The notes beneath the pieces are model-generated. The model had not been told where the DNA came from. It ran no database searches and worked only from the letters and a program-made list of their open reading frames with translations. From Hemileia vastatrix (taxonomy: Eukaryota > Basidiomycota > Pucciniomycetes > Pucciniales > Zaghouaniaceae): a stretch of DNA of 64,000 nt. Each line of letters starts with the position of its first letter. Position 1 is the first letter of the stretch. This document shows positions 44,965 to 56,170 of the stretch, in pieces. A program made the translations under genes and the position numbers. The stretch lies in contig JASXTE010000017.1 in the NCBI GenBank assembly GCA_030280995.1, positions 13,754,498-13,818,497 on the forward strand, read 5' to 3'.

Positions 44965-45981
44965 ATGGTAACAACACATTCCCAATCATCAAAACCAACA
45001 TCTGACCTTCATACGATGTCAAGACCTTCTTCTTCCTCAACCAAAGTGCCTCAGGGCATCAACACTAAGGGTGAATCCCATGACCCTCCACCACACTCTG
45101 CTCCTGTCAACCTAGCTGCTGCTATCCTTCAAGGTGATCCTCATTATAAAACCGTCAAAGAAATACAGCTCTTCTGTAAAAACAACACTATTCTCTCAGA
45201 CAATGACTTCAATTATAATGCCTGGTCTCTAAATGTGGAGTGCACCCTGGGTACTTTTCTTCTGAATTAAGATTATCTTAAGCATCCAATGCCACAAAGG
45301 TTTTTTGATTCAACTGTTGACAAACTTGCTTTTGAAATTGTGCTTAACTCTGTAGCAGACATCCATGGAGAAGCCATCACCTGCATTCATCCTGCTTTTG
45401 ACGCCTTTAATTTTCTTGTCGAAAAGTTTAATGTAATTTCATGCAGTTCTATAATCACTGGCCTACTTGAAATACATAATATGATTTTTTTTTCCTCTTC
45501 TTTGATGGACATCACTGCTCACTTTGTAAAAATAAGGTCTCTGTATGAATCAGTGATTCATAAAGGGTATAAAGGTAACAATGATCATCAATTGGCTGCT
45601 TGTTTCATGGCATCAATTGAACCTGGCTCACAGCTGGCAATATCAATGATAAACCAGATTGACCAACACCTTTGGAGTGATGTATCCAAGCTGAAGTCTA
45701 GAGAGGTTGAGACTTTGGTCACCAACTTATTTCAAGCCATGTACATGAAGAAACCAGGTGTCATCAGCAACGAGCTGCTTGCCTTGTCTACTGGCCCATC
45801 TTTTTATCTGGGCTTACCTGATCCTGCAATAGACAAAGTGGCTGGAACTAATGCTGCATGGGTCAATTATTGTGGTTCTGGATGCTTCCAATGTGGAAAT
45901 CCAAACCACTGGAAAGCAAACTGTCCTTTGCCTGCACAGCCTAGTAATCCTCCTCTGTCAATGTGCCAAAATTTCCCTTAA
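44965..45981 (+). pseudogene. Element F1: copia Gag
   Basis: The frame runs from ATG 44965 to 45981 with one in-frame TAA at 45268 (FLLN-stop-DYLK, probably once CAA). It contains a UBN2/copia-type Gag domain with helical segments (SLMDITAHFVKIRSLYES) and a C-terminal CCHC knuckle CFQCGNPNHWKANC that would bind element RNA. It is followed in another frame by protease. Confidence 0.85.
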
Positions 45982-46011
45982 TCTGGTAAAAGCAACATTT
46001 GTGATTTTCAC

Positions 46012-47880
46012 GTGCACTTTGATCCCTGGCTTGTGTATGGACCCCTTTTTTCTCAATTACAAAATCAAAATCAACCAGGTCCCTCTCAACAAATGGATTC
46101 ATACCATCCAGTTTACTCATCCTGTATTTCACCTCAGTACCCTTCTCAACCAAATGCCATGCAACATAAAGTGAAGGCTAAATTCACGGATCTTTCTTTG
46201 GATGATTTCTCTGACAAAGAGACATTGCCAACAGCGCTTGCTGTTCACTCAACATCCTGGACTTCAGACGGCGCCTCTGGCCTTTTTGATGCAGGTGAGA
46301 CTGAACATGTAAGTGGTGTTTGTGTTTTGTTTATAGATTTCCATGAACTAACACACCTGATCCCTCTCAATGTTGCTACAAAATCAGCAGAACCAGCAAG
46401 GTTAACGGCTATAGGATCAATCCTGGTCAAAGGTGTGGATGATAAAGAGATTAAAGTTTCAAGGGTGTTTTACTGCCTGGTTGCTCTGAGAACCTTGATA
46501 TCTGCATCTTCATTACAGAGACAAGGAGCTTCTTTCAATTTTGATCACTATAATAATGTACATATTTCAAAGCACAACCATTTGCTCTTCATTTCTTATT
46601 TTACAAATTTTCACAAATGGAGCGTAGAGTTGTCTTACCCTGTCAAATGTAATGCATCACAAATTTCTCCCTCATATGCTGATGTACTGGCAGCTAGACC
46701 TGCCTTGTCTCTTGACCCTCCAACCACCAATAATACTGAATTCACGTCCATGGCAGATGATCCACTAATGTATTGGCATTGTGCACTTGGCCATGTCAGC
46801 TTGAGGGTAATCCAAAAATTAATTTCATCTGGTGCAGTTCTTGGTCTGCAATATTTGCTACCTGATGGTGAGATCAACTGTGACACCTGCAAGGTTACAA
46901 AAAACTTGAATGCTGGCTCACTCCTCTCAACAGACAGAAAACTGGAACCATTGTCATTGGTGTTCTCTGATGTTCTTGGGCAATTTGAGGTTGAAACATT
47001 TAATGGGGCATTGTATCTAGTCTCTTTTAGAGATGTATATACCTTGTATTCTGTAAGTGAAATTATATGTAGTAAATCAGATGTCTTTGATTGTTTTCTA
47101 TGATTCCTGGTCACTATGGAAAAACAAACTCCATTCAAAGTTAAAACTTTCTGATCTGACAATGGGACTGAATACATTAACACTTGCTTTCTTAAACTGC
47201 TAGAGCAAAGGGGAATTCAGTTTGAGCACTCAATGCCTTATTTGTCAAGACAGAATGGCATTGCTGAGTGTTTCAAAAGAGCTGTATCAGATATTGGATG
47301 CTCAATTCTATATGAAAGTAAACTTGGAAAGAAGTTCTGGGGAGCAGCCTTTTTATGGGCAGCCAACCTCCATAATGGTTTGCCTAACTCAATCACAGGT
47401 AGTATTACTCCCTATAAGGCCCTCTTTGGAAACAAACCCCAGATGGATATCATCCATGTTTTTGGAGATGTTGCATATGTGCATATCCCTAAACAAAACA
47501 GACAGAAAACTAGATGATAGAGGCATTAAATTTTTTGTGATTGGTTACATTAATGGAGGCAAAGGTTGGTTGTTCTGGGACCCTTCCAGAAATGCATTCA
47601 TTCAGTCAGCAGTGGCAATTTTTCCCTTGCTAACAAATTCTCTCATTCCACCTACTCAAAAGTCAAAAAGGGACCTGGCACCCACTCAAAACTTGAAAGC
47701 AGATCTTAACTACATTCTCAACTTTCTTACACTTGAGGACACTAGAGTTGATGAAATGATAGAAGAACAGGAACAATTGGCTTTCAACATTCAAAACAAA
47801 TGCAATGAAATGTGCCCTTCTGCTCCAAAGACTATTCATATGGCTCTTAAGCAATATGATGCACATCTCTGGAAGTTGGC
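46012..47880 (+). pseudogene. Element F1: protease and integrase
   Basis: The protease core is LFDAGETEHVSG, with D-A-G where D-S/T-G is usual. A pre-integrase zinc module follows (MYWHCALGHVSL ... CDTCKVTK). The integrase core reads VFSDVLGQFE (first Asp), then after a TGA (KTF-stop-SDNGTEYIN; Arg expected, so CGA to TGA) SDNGTEY (second Asp) and QNGIAECFKRAV (Glu). Two overlapping frames near 47222-47884 show a further shift after DVAYVHIPK. Order protease-integrase-RT confirms Ty1/copia. Confidence 0.85.
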
Positions 47881-47980
47881 CTGAAAAATTGAACTGAATA
47901 GTTTTTTCAAGTGTAAAGCTTGGACCCTAGCTGACAGGCCTGCTGATGTTCCAGTACTGGGTGGGCATTGGGTTTTATCT

Positions 47981-49351
47981 GTGAAAAGAGATTCCAAAAC
48001 AAATATTCCTACAAAGTATAAAGCTTGTTTTGTTGTGCAAGGTTTCAAGAAAGAGCATGACAAAAATTTTGATGAAACTTTTGCACACACTGTGACTTTC
48101 ACCTCTCTGAATATCCTTTTTACATTAGCAGCACATTTTAACTGGTACCTACACTCTTTTGACATCATTTCTGCTTACTTGAATGCTCCTATTGATGAAG
48201 ATATTTTTATTGAACAACCAGATTGCTTTTCAAATGGCTCTAAGTCTCAATTTTACAAACTCAATAAAGCACTTTATGGGACAAAACAAGCAGTGCAATG
48301 TTTGTGGAATTATATCTCTTCAAAATTCTGTGTTTTAGGTTACATTCCCTCAATGTTTGACTCTTCTGTATATGTCTTATCAAAAGGAGATGATGCTGCA
48401 ATTATTTGGCTCCATGTGAATGATGGAGTTGTGACCTCACCCTCTGTACAGGAGCTGTACAGATTACAAGACAATTTAGCCTCCTGTGTTGACGTCAAAT
48501 GGGAAAGTAGTATTAATCAGATAGTTGGCTTAAATGTTGAAAGAGTGGCTGATGGGTATGTATTGTCACAACATGCTTTAGTGGAAAAGATAATCCATGA
48601 CCATGATCCATCTAAACAATTAGCTACTACCCCATTACCTTAAAAAATTTAGTTAAAATCAGCTGATAAGACAAAGCCTCCAGAAACCTCAACCAAGTTT
48701 TTTATCCATTGTCAGTTCACTAAGCTATCTGGCACAGGGTACTAGACCCAATATCTCTTATTCTGTCAATTATTTGGCCAGGTTTTCTAGTTACCCTACT
48801 TCTGAACATTGGGTTGCTCTGAATCATCTAGTTTATATGTGACAAACACTGCCAATTTGTCCTTAAAAATTTTTCCACAAATGGATGTCCAGGTCTCTAT
48901 AAAAGTGTATGCGGATGATAGTTGGGGAGGTGAATATGAAAGGAGTGCTCAGGGCTATGTAGTCAAAGTGCTTGGTGTCCCTATCTCTTGGAGTGCATGG
49001 AAACAATGTATGGTGGCACCCTCCACCTCCACATTGGAATACATGGCTTTATCTTTTGGTGTTAAAAACGGTTTGTGGATCAAAAATTTGTTCATTGACT
49101 TTGTTAAATTAGATGGACCTGTAGAACTTTTCTGTGACAATCAAACAATGGTTGGTAATGGAAATAATAGGTCCTATAATAGGGAAAACCACCATTGTAA
49201 AAGGGATTTTTATTTCTTGAACCAATTAGTTTTTGATAAAGAGATAGCACTATTGTGGGTTAGATCTAATGATCAATTAGCAGATGGTTTTACTAAGCCT
49301 CTTGGCCCTATCAATATAAAGAAGAAACTCAATGAGCTTTGTATCTCTTAA
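47981..49351 (+). pseudogene. Element F1: reverse transcriptase and RNase H
   Basis: RT blocks: YKACFVVQGFKKEHDKNFDE, FDIISAYLNAPIDEDIFI and LNKALYGTKQAVQCLW. The catalytic box is WLHVNDGVV where VDD is normal, so one catalytic Asp is Asn. Frame 48809-49351 is RNase H: VKVYADDSWGG, STSTLEYMAL, LFCDNQTMV and NDQLADGFTKPLG, the typical copia C-terminus. Frames break between 48643 and 48809. Confidence 0.87.
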
Positions 49352-49428
49352 TTATTTTTCTTTTCTTTTTTGTATTTTCCTTTCTTCATTCTAACATGGT
49401 TATTGGGAACTTTCTGTGTGTGGGGGGG

Positions 49429-49666
49429 TGTTATAGTAGAAAATTAGGTTAGATGAGGTTTGATGGCAAGTATTGTATATAGTGTGCCAATACCCATTTG
49501 ACTGTTCCTCATTCCTACAAGAGAGTGGAACAGATCAGGCTAATGTACCAGTGGGTTCAGGTACCGGCACAATAGTTTAGTGAACATTAGTAATAGATCC
49601 TTATTCCTACTGGAGAGTGGAACAGATAAGGCTACTGTACCAGTGGGTTTGGGTACTGGCACAATA
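49429..49666 (+). repeat. Element F1 3' LTR with internal duplication
   Basis: The first 85 bp match the 94-bp 5' LTR. It then contains two copies of a segment of about 60 bp (49513-49573 and 49607-49666), each starting CCTAC, holding GAGTGGAACAGAT and ending GGCACAATA. Either the 5' LTR lost them or the 3' LTR gained them. Confidence 0.8.
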
Positions 49667-49674
49667 CTATCACA

Positions 49675-51174
49675 GGTTATGGGCTGTTATTAGTAACATT
49701 TTTATTTAGCAGCATTTAAATAATTTTATTTTCTGAGAGTTTGTTACCCCATTCCTAATTGAACGTTAAAGTACCCACTGGTCTGGTGTTGATTTATCCA
49801 CCATTGACCTTATATCTCTGTTGATCTCCCTCAGCTATTTTAATTCTGATTGATACTTTACAATCTCAGCCTAAAATTTCACAAGAAAAACCCACCACTC
49901 TTAGCCAAGAGCTAAAAAACCTAAACATCCCTTCCACCATAGATACACAATCAAGACAGCAATACCTGTCAAGACTGCTACTGATTCTGATGCCACTTTC
50001 ATTACTGGCCATGAAAATCTACTAATCAAAGGAGAAAACAATGAATTGATTAAAATAAAAGGGGTTTTCTTCTGTGACAAGGCCAAATCTACTTTAATTT
50101 TAGCTTTTGATTTATTATAGAATGGGCTCTCTTTCTCTTTTAACAACAAACATGATTACATTATTTCAAAAAACAAAAAAAAAATTATTCATTGCTCCTC
50201 TTATCCCCTCCCAGAGAAAATGGACTGTTGATCTAGTTTATCCATGTGATCTAGAGTGTAATCATTTTGAAATAACTTTTATTAACTCTTTAACTTCTTC
50301 TACTCTTCCTGCTCCTTTTTTTCCATCTCCTTCTTCCAACATTCCTTATCCAAAAGCAGTTTCCAACTCAATCATGGATTGGCACTGTTGTCTGGGTCAT
50401 ACAAGCACAAGAGTTCTTCAAAGAATTGCAAAACTAAGTCTATGTGACAATTCTCCATCTTATGTTCCTTCCTGTAGATTGAATTGTGATTTATGTGCAA
50501 TTTCAAAAAGTAAGTAAAAAAATATGGCATATGCAACAAAATGATCACATGCTCTGATGGACATAGTGGTTTCTGATTTTGTGGGACCAATGGTTGATGT
50601 CACAAGCAATGGAGAAATAAATGTGGCTACTTTCAGAGAATCTTTCTCTACTTATGGAGAAGTCTATATTCTTAGGAAAAAATCAGATGTTCTTGAAGCT
50701 TTTATCAATTTCAAAAATAGGTTCCAAAATATCACCAATGGCCACCTCAAAATACTCAGGACAGACAATGGAAAAGAGTATATGAATAAAACATTTTCTG
50801 ATTTTCTTTCTCAGCATGGCATTCCTCATGAACATTCCATGCCCTATCATCATGAACAAAATGGAATGGCTAAACATTTTAATGAAACCATTTGTGAAAT
50901 TTCAAGAACCATTCTCATGGCCTCTAATTTACCATCCACTTTTTGGACGCTAGCTTATTGTTGGGCTTCCTATATTCACAACCAAATTCCTAATGTGAGA
51001 GTTACTGACAGTACACCTTATCAGCTTATCTTCAAACATACTGCAGACCTCTCACCTATCAAAATTTTTTGTCAATGGGCATATGTTCATATTCAAACTG
51101 AGAAAAGAAAAAGGATGGAAGCTAGGGCTATGTGGTGTAGGGTAGTTGTTTTAATGGATAATGGTAAAGGGTAG
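49675..51174 (+). pseudogene. Element F2: protease remnant and integrase
   Basis: Gag is absent and the interior starts with a protease C-terminal region near 49960-50100 (ENLLIKGENNELIKIKGVF). Then come the pre-integrase zinc module (DWHCCLGHTST ... CDLCAIS) at 50370-50517 and an integrase core at 50557-51174: VVSDFVGPM (first Asp), LRTDNGKEYMN (second Asp) and QNGMAKHFNETI, where the catalytic Glu of the usual NGxAE motif is Lys. It is therefore inactive. Confidence 0.82.
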
Positions 51175-51216
51175 ATTTTCTGGCACCCAGAGACTAATTA
51201 TTTTGTTCAATCTGAA

Positions 51217-52920
51217 ATGGCTAATTTTATTCCTGAAGGTGATGAAAAAGTTGATAAATTACTCTCTTCTGCTTTTCCTGTTGATTCAAAGTCAAAAGGG
51301 GATCTATCTTTTATTCTTAATTCTTTAAAATTTGGTAATTTTACATCAGAGGAAACTATTTCTGCTCAAGATGTTCTAGTTGATTTTATCAAAAAAAATG
51401 TAAGTGATTTGTCTGATTGCCTACCCAGAACTTTCAAACAAGCTATGAAACACAATGATGCTGATCAACGGAAATCTGCTTGTGGACAAGAATTAGAAAA
51501 TATGGGACATTGTTCCTCTCCCTCCAGGCAACTCTGTCACTGGTGCTAGATGGGTTTTTGCTTTAAAAAGGGATGAATTTGGCAATATTGTCAAACATAA
51601 AGCACAATATGTAGCTCAAGGTTTCAAACAAATTGAAGGAGTTGATTTTAGTGAAACTTTTGCTCCAACAGAAACTTTTTCATCTTTATATTTGCTTTTA
51701 ACTTTAGCAGCTACATACAACTGGCCAATTGAAACTTTTGATGTTACAGCAGCTTATCTTCACAGAAACCTTGATGAAGAAATTTATGTCAAGCAACCAG
51801 AAAGTTTTGAAACTGCTAACCCTTCTCATGTCTGCTGTTTAAAGAAAGCTCTACATGGTACTAAACAAGCAGCAAGATGCTGGTGGAAACATTTATGTGG
51901 AATTCTGACTAATCTTGGATATTGATCAAGTAATCAAGATGCTAGTTTGTATGTTTTGACCAAGAATGGTTCTAAAGGAATGTTTTGGATTCATGTGGAT
52001 GATGGAGTGGTTGTTGCTAGTAGTGATATGGTTTTGAAGGAATTGGAGAAGGATATGAATAAGGAGTTAAATGTAAAATGGTCTGATGGAATTTCCTCTA
52101 TTGTCGGCTTAGCAGTTTCAAGATGTGAAAAAGGTTTCACTATCCATCAACCCGCTTTAGTGAAAAAGATTCTTAAAGAACACAATACAACTGGTCTAAT
52201 TTCACATTCACCTTTGCCAACAGGTCTATCTCTAATTTCTTTAAAAGATAAAACTCATCCGCCTATTGATCCAACAAAATTTCTATCTATCATTGGTTCC
52301 CTGCCTTATCTTGTAGCTGGCTCAAGACCTGATTTAGCCTGTCCTGTCAACTTCTTGGCACATTACTCATCAAGACCAGGTAAAGCTGAATGGGATGGTC
52401 TAAATCATTTACTTAGGTACCTACAATTCACCAAAGACATGAAATTTTATATTTTCCCATCAGTCAATGAAACTCCATCAACTGAAGTTTTTTGTGATGC
52501 TACATGGGGTGGATAATTTGCTAGAGCAACAGGTGGCCATATTCTACAAATCAACAATTGCCTTATTCTTTGGCAATAAAAATGTTAATCTAGAGTAGAA
52601 ACTGCTTCACTTCACTCTGAAATTATGACTATGTCTAATGTGACCCATCAAGCCCTCTGAATGAGAAACCTTTTATGTGAAGTTGATCTTTGTCATAGTC
52701 CAACTACTTTATACTGTGACAACAAAGGAGCAATTGTAGCAGCTACTGATAACCCATCTGATAAGCAATTTTGTCATGTTAATAGATACTTCTATTTTGT
52801 GAATGAACAAGTCCACAGGAAAGAAATTATAATAAAATGGGTATCATCAAAAGATCAAGTGGCAGATTTTTTGACAAAGAATTTGGGTAAATGTGTATGG
52901 AAAGATAAAAGGTTTTTATT
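51217..52920 (+). pseudogene. Element F2: reverse transcriptase and RNase H
   Basis: Frames 51217-51549, 51692-51925, 51947-52516 and 52661-52920 give, in order, FKQAMKHND, FDVTAAYLHRNLDEEIYV, LKKALHGTKQAARCW, the catalytic WIHVDDGVVVAS, SRPDLACPVNFLAHY, then EVFCDATWGG, LYCDNKGAIVAAT and VSSKDQVADFLTKNLG. Stops and shifts separate them. The C-terminus is cut at 52920 by Harbinger element E. Confidence 0.87.
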
Positions 52921-52980
52921 AGGGGGTGTCAGTTCTGGCAAATCCGCACTTAAATTAAGTGCGGATTTCAAACCAAATCA
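52921..52980 (+). repeat. Element E left terminal and subterminal repeats
   Basis: The terminal repeat runs into AAATCCGCACTTAA-A-TTAAGTGCGGATTT, a near-perfect subterminal palindrome (52940-52970). The right end (54990-55097) holds four copies of the same AAGTGCGGATTT word in both orientations. Confidence 0.85.
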
Positions 52981-53277
52981 GCACTTAAATTTTGCAAAAA
53001 AGTCACTTATTTCAAAAAAGGGTGTCAGTTATGACCTCAAATCAGCACTTTTTTCCCGTTTTTTTTCACAACCACATTTTGGCCACAAAACATCCCTTCC
53101 TTTCTTACCCCATCCCTGTCACATGTGACACACTGACCTTCCTTGCTACCTACCCATCAATCCTCGGCACACACCCCTTCCTGACATTTTCAATATTTTG
53201 ACCAGGCATGTTTACATTCTTTTTTACTTATTTCTTCTACTTTTTAATCTTTTTTCTTGTTATGTGCCAGTTTCATA

Positions 53278-53364
53278 ATGCCTCCCAGACATTCCAAATC
53301 TCAAAAGGTAACTCAAAAATCTGCTTCGTCACAAAAGTCTCCTCGTAAAGCAAGGATTACATAG
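53278..53364 (+). pseudogene. Element E: N-terminal fragment of Myb-like gene
   Basis: A 28-residue frame starts MPPRHSKSQKVTQKSASS and ends at a TAG. In position (inside the end opposite to the transposase), orientation (convergent with it) and Ser/Lys-rich style it corresponds to the start of the Myb-like gene of element D (PHHHRYSQRQPS). The DNA-binding domain itself is absent, so E is a deletion derivative. Confidence 0.45.
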
Positions 53365-53894
53365 AAAAAAAATCAGTGACTTTTTCTATTACTTACAACT
53401 GTTTTTACAGAATTGAAAACTATGTTTCAGCTAATATTTTATGGAAGTGAACTCTGTTCTTCGCCCGAAGAACAGAGTTCATCCTCCTATTTTCACACTC
53501 TGTTTGCACCAATCTCCATCCCTTTCAATTCTATCAACACATGCCTGTCTTCCCTCCCCATGCCTTTCGCTATCCTCCCAGCCCCATTGTATGCCATCCT
53601 CTTTTGATCCCCATTTCACCCCTCTCAACCTCTCCCAGACCCTTTTCTTCATTTAAAATGCCTCGGAACCCTTAATCTTCCCTTCCAACTCTTTCCCAAC
53701 CTTTGAGTGACTGAAAAAATATGCGTTTGCTGAAAATATGCGATTTCATGTTGAGTTGATGAAAGAAAACACAGAGAGAAAAAAAAATAAGACTTTAACA
53801 GCAAATTCAAAAACCAAAAAAATATGCAAAAAAATTTACCATTCTCAGTGAATAATACATGCAAATTGATAATTTTAAGAGAAAGAGAAAAAAA

Positions 53895-54893
53895 TTAAAA
53901 TTGCGTTGAAAAATGTTGGAGTGTTATTGGAAGGATTTTTGCCCTTATACTAGTTGATTGAGAAATAGAAGTGTTGGATATAGTCGGAGGTGAATCAACT
54001 TGTTCATCTTCATACAGCTCTAACCATTGATCTTTGAGGTCAGCAAGTAGGTTATGAAGTATAGTGCAACACAGAATCCAGTTGATCACCGCCTCCATTT
54101 CAGATTTATTTCTAAGAGGACTTCTTAATTCCCTTAAACTAGAAAAACGGCCTTTCAAGATTCCAATAGAATGTTCAATACGGACTCTTGACTTTGCCAA
54201 ATGATTGTTGAATTTGGCATTTTGACTGTCTTCTGAAGCTGCTCCCCAAAAAGCAGGAAGTACATACTTTCCATTCACATAAGCAGAATCTGCAAGAAGA
54301 TACTGATTTTCATCAAAGAATTTTTCAGGTTCATTTGAAATATGCATTCTTTGGAAGACGTAGGAGTCATGACATGAGCCAGGATAGCCAGCGAAGAATG
54401 ATATAAATTTTTTGTTTACGTCACATATAAGCTGAACGTTAATTGAATATCTATAAAGAAGATATATTTGTTTGTGTTAGTTTCAAGGAGGATGAAAGGA
54501 GTTAAAAATAATCTACCTCTTTTTACGGTCAAAGTAATTGTTTCCACCTTGAGCAGGTTTCTGGCTCAAAGGAATAGTAGTACCATCAACAAAACCAATA
54601 CATCCTGGAAAGCCCTCTGCTTGCATAACCTGAGATGATTCAAGTTGCTCTTCTTTTGTTGGCCAGGTGAGAAGTTGAGATTCCAAGGAGTTGATGGCAG
54701 TGATACATCGTTTGGTATAAGTGTTAACTGAACCATACCCTAAATCAAAGACATTTTCTAAACGTTTCAAAGCGGCTCCATTACCATTTGAACCCAAACG
54801 ACATAGTGTGATGGCCAATTGAATTGTACGATGTTTTGAGTTATGAAGTGTTATTCTGCGGAGTGCTGCGTATGAATGGGATGATGCTGACAA
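53895..54893 (-). CDS. Element E: intact spliced Harbinger transposase (310 aa)
   Basis: Exon 1 is 54893-54517 and exon 2 is 54450-53895, with a 66-nt GT-AG intron 54451-54516 (AAAAAGAG/GTAGAT ... TTTATAG/ATATTC) joined in phase to give FDRKKRYSIN. The product has the DDE nuclease blocks GCIGFVDGTTIPLSQKPA (first Asp), GYPGSCHDSYVFQRM (second), LLADSAYVNGKYV and RVRIEHSIGILKGRFSSL (Glu), ending ITLQHFSTQF. No stop or shift is present. The N-terminus is about 80 residues shorter than in elements D and G, so a helical N-terminal part may be missing or the start may differ. It is the only complete transposase in the window. Confidence 0.85.
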
Positions 54894-55207
54894 ATCAGTG
54901 AAATGGGACTTGATGGTGAAATCAGCACTTTTGGTTGAGAAAGTGCGGATTTGAGTGAAATAAGTGACTTATTTCATTTTGAAATCCACCAGTATTGGGG
55001 CTAGTGTGTTTTGGAAATCCGCACTTATTTAAGTGCGGATTTGGTCAAATTTAAGTGCGGATTTGTAAGTGCGGATTTGCCAGAACTGACACCCCCTATT
55101 GGGAGTTTTCTAGATTTAATTTATTTTCACTTTACTTTATTTTATTTTACTTTTCTCAAGATGGAAACATGGCAATAGGGAAGAAATCACCAAGAGAGGG
55201 GGTGTCA

Positions 55208-55325
55208 TGCGTAAAAGGTATTATGCTTAGTGATTTATTCATTTTGTATGTAGTATTTAATGTGAGGCAGCAGAAGTGTTGTAGCTCTGGTTCACTCCAG
55301 AGCAAACACTAAAGCTGCTATCACA
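55208..55325 (+). repeat. Element F2 3' LTR (118 bp)
   Basis: Starts TGCGTAAAAGGTATTATGC and ends GCTGCTATCACA. It contains the hairpin GCTCTGG-TTCACT-CCAGAGC (55284-55303). Compared with the 5' LTR copy, both sides of one stem pair have changed (C:G to T:A). Confidence 0.88.
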
Positions 55326-55369
55326 ATAATAACACCAAGGAAAAGTTAGATCATTAGGATGATGTGAAA

Positions 55370-55909
55370 AAGAAAAAATAAATAAATAAAATGAAAAATA
55401 AAAAAAATAAAAAAATAAAAATTAAAAATTAAAAAAAATTAAATCAAATTAAAATTAAATTAAAATTAAAAATGAAATTAAAAATGAAAAAAAATGATAA
55501 AAAAATAAAATAATGAAAAAAAATAAATGAAAATAAAAATAAAAAAAAATAAAAATGAAAATAAATGAAAAAAATGAGAATGAAAAAAATGAAAAAAAAA
55601 ATATTAAGAAAAATGAAAAAAATGAAAAAAAATAAAAATGAAAATGAAAATGAAAAAAATTTAAAAAAAATTTAAAAAAATTTAAAAAAAAATATTAAAA
55701 ATTAAAAAAAAAATGAAAATGAAAAAAAAAATGAAAATGAAAAAAATGAAAAAAAATGAAAATGAAAAAAAAAAAAATGAAAATGAAAAAAAATTAAAAA
55801 ATTAAAAAAAAATGAAAATAAAAATAAAAAAAAAGAAAAAAAATTTAAAAAAAAAGAAAAAAAAAATGAAAATGAAAAAATGAAAAAAATGAAGAAAATT
55901 AAAAAGAAA
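55370..55909 (+). repeat. A-rich low-complexity tract
   Basis: About 540 bp made of AAAAAATGAAAAT-like and AAATTAAA-like words. No structure beyond purine richness is seen. Confidence 0.9.
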
Positions 55910-56170
55910 CACTACGCAATATAGGGGGTGGACTTGCTAGCAAGTCCTCAACCTGAACTCAGATGGAACTCAGATGGAACTCAGACTGAACTCAGACTGA
56001 ACCCATACTGAACTCTACTTGAACACCCACCTAAAACTGTTCTGCTGAGTGGTGTTCATCCCTGATTGTATGGCTCCTTTATCAATAGCTCAATGTGTGT
56101 TCAATCTATGGTGAGTTTGGGTCCAAGGTTGCGGACTTGCTAGCAAGTCTGCCCCCCATATTGTGTGGTG
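55910..56170. mobile_element. Element K: 261-bp MITE with long terminal inverted repeats
   Basis: The left end CACTACGCAATATAGGGGG continues to GACTTGCTAGCAAGTCC. The right end is its inverted match (GGACTTGCTAGCAAGTC ... CCCCCCATATTGTGTGGTG), about 37 bp with five mismatches. The inner GGACTTGCTAGCAAGTCC is itself palindromic. Inside are six copies of an 11-bp unit close to AACTCAGATGG (55955-56022). No protein is encoded. The superfamily is not clear, and flanking AAA is the only candidate duplication. Confidence 0.8.

Larger units (their letters stand above)
44765..49666 (+). mobile_element. Element F1: Ty1/copia retrotransposon
   Basis: It starts TGTTATAGTAG (44765) and ends GGCACAATA (49666), flanked by CTATC on both sides (44760-44764, 49667-49671). 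LTRs are 44765-44858 (94 bp) and 49429-49666 (238 bp). The longer one carries an extra tandem segment. GGTTACGGGC follows the 5' LTR, as in F2, and a G-run (GTGTGGGGGGG) precedes the 3' LTR. Gag, protease, integrase, RT and RNase H are present, all on the plus strand, with several breaks. Confidence 0.9.
52921..55097 (-). mobile_element. Element E: PIF/Harbinger transposon, internally deleted
   Basis: The ends are inverted copies of AGGGGGTGTCAGTTCTGGC followed by AAATCCGCACTTA. The flanking ATT (52918-52920 and 55098-55100) is a perfect 3-bp target duplication. It carries a complete spliced transposase on the minus strand near the right end, and only the N-terminal exon of a second gene on the plus strand near the left end. 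Relative to D and G the oxygenase gene and most of the Myb-like gene are gone. It interrupts copia element F2. Confidence 0.92.
44650..55325 (+). mobile_element. Element F2: Ty1/copia retrotransposon, doubly interrupted
   Basis: The 5' LTR (44650-44764 plus 49672-49674, split by F1) and 3' LTR (55208-55325) are both 118 bp, TG...CA. Inside are protease, integrase, RT and RNase H on the plus strand; most of Gag is missing. Element F1 sits in its 5' LTR and Harbinger element E in the end of pol. A GAGAGGGGG purine run precedes the 3' LTR, and GGTTATGGGC directly follows the 5' LTR where the primer site should be. No clear target duplication was found (TTTTA and ATAAT). Confidence 0.88.
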
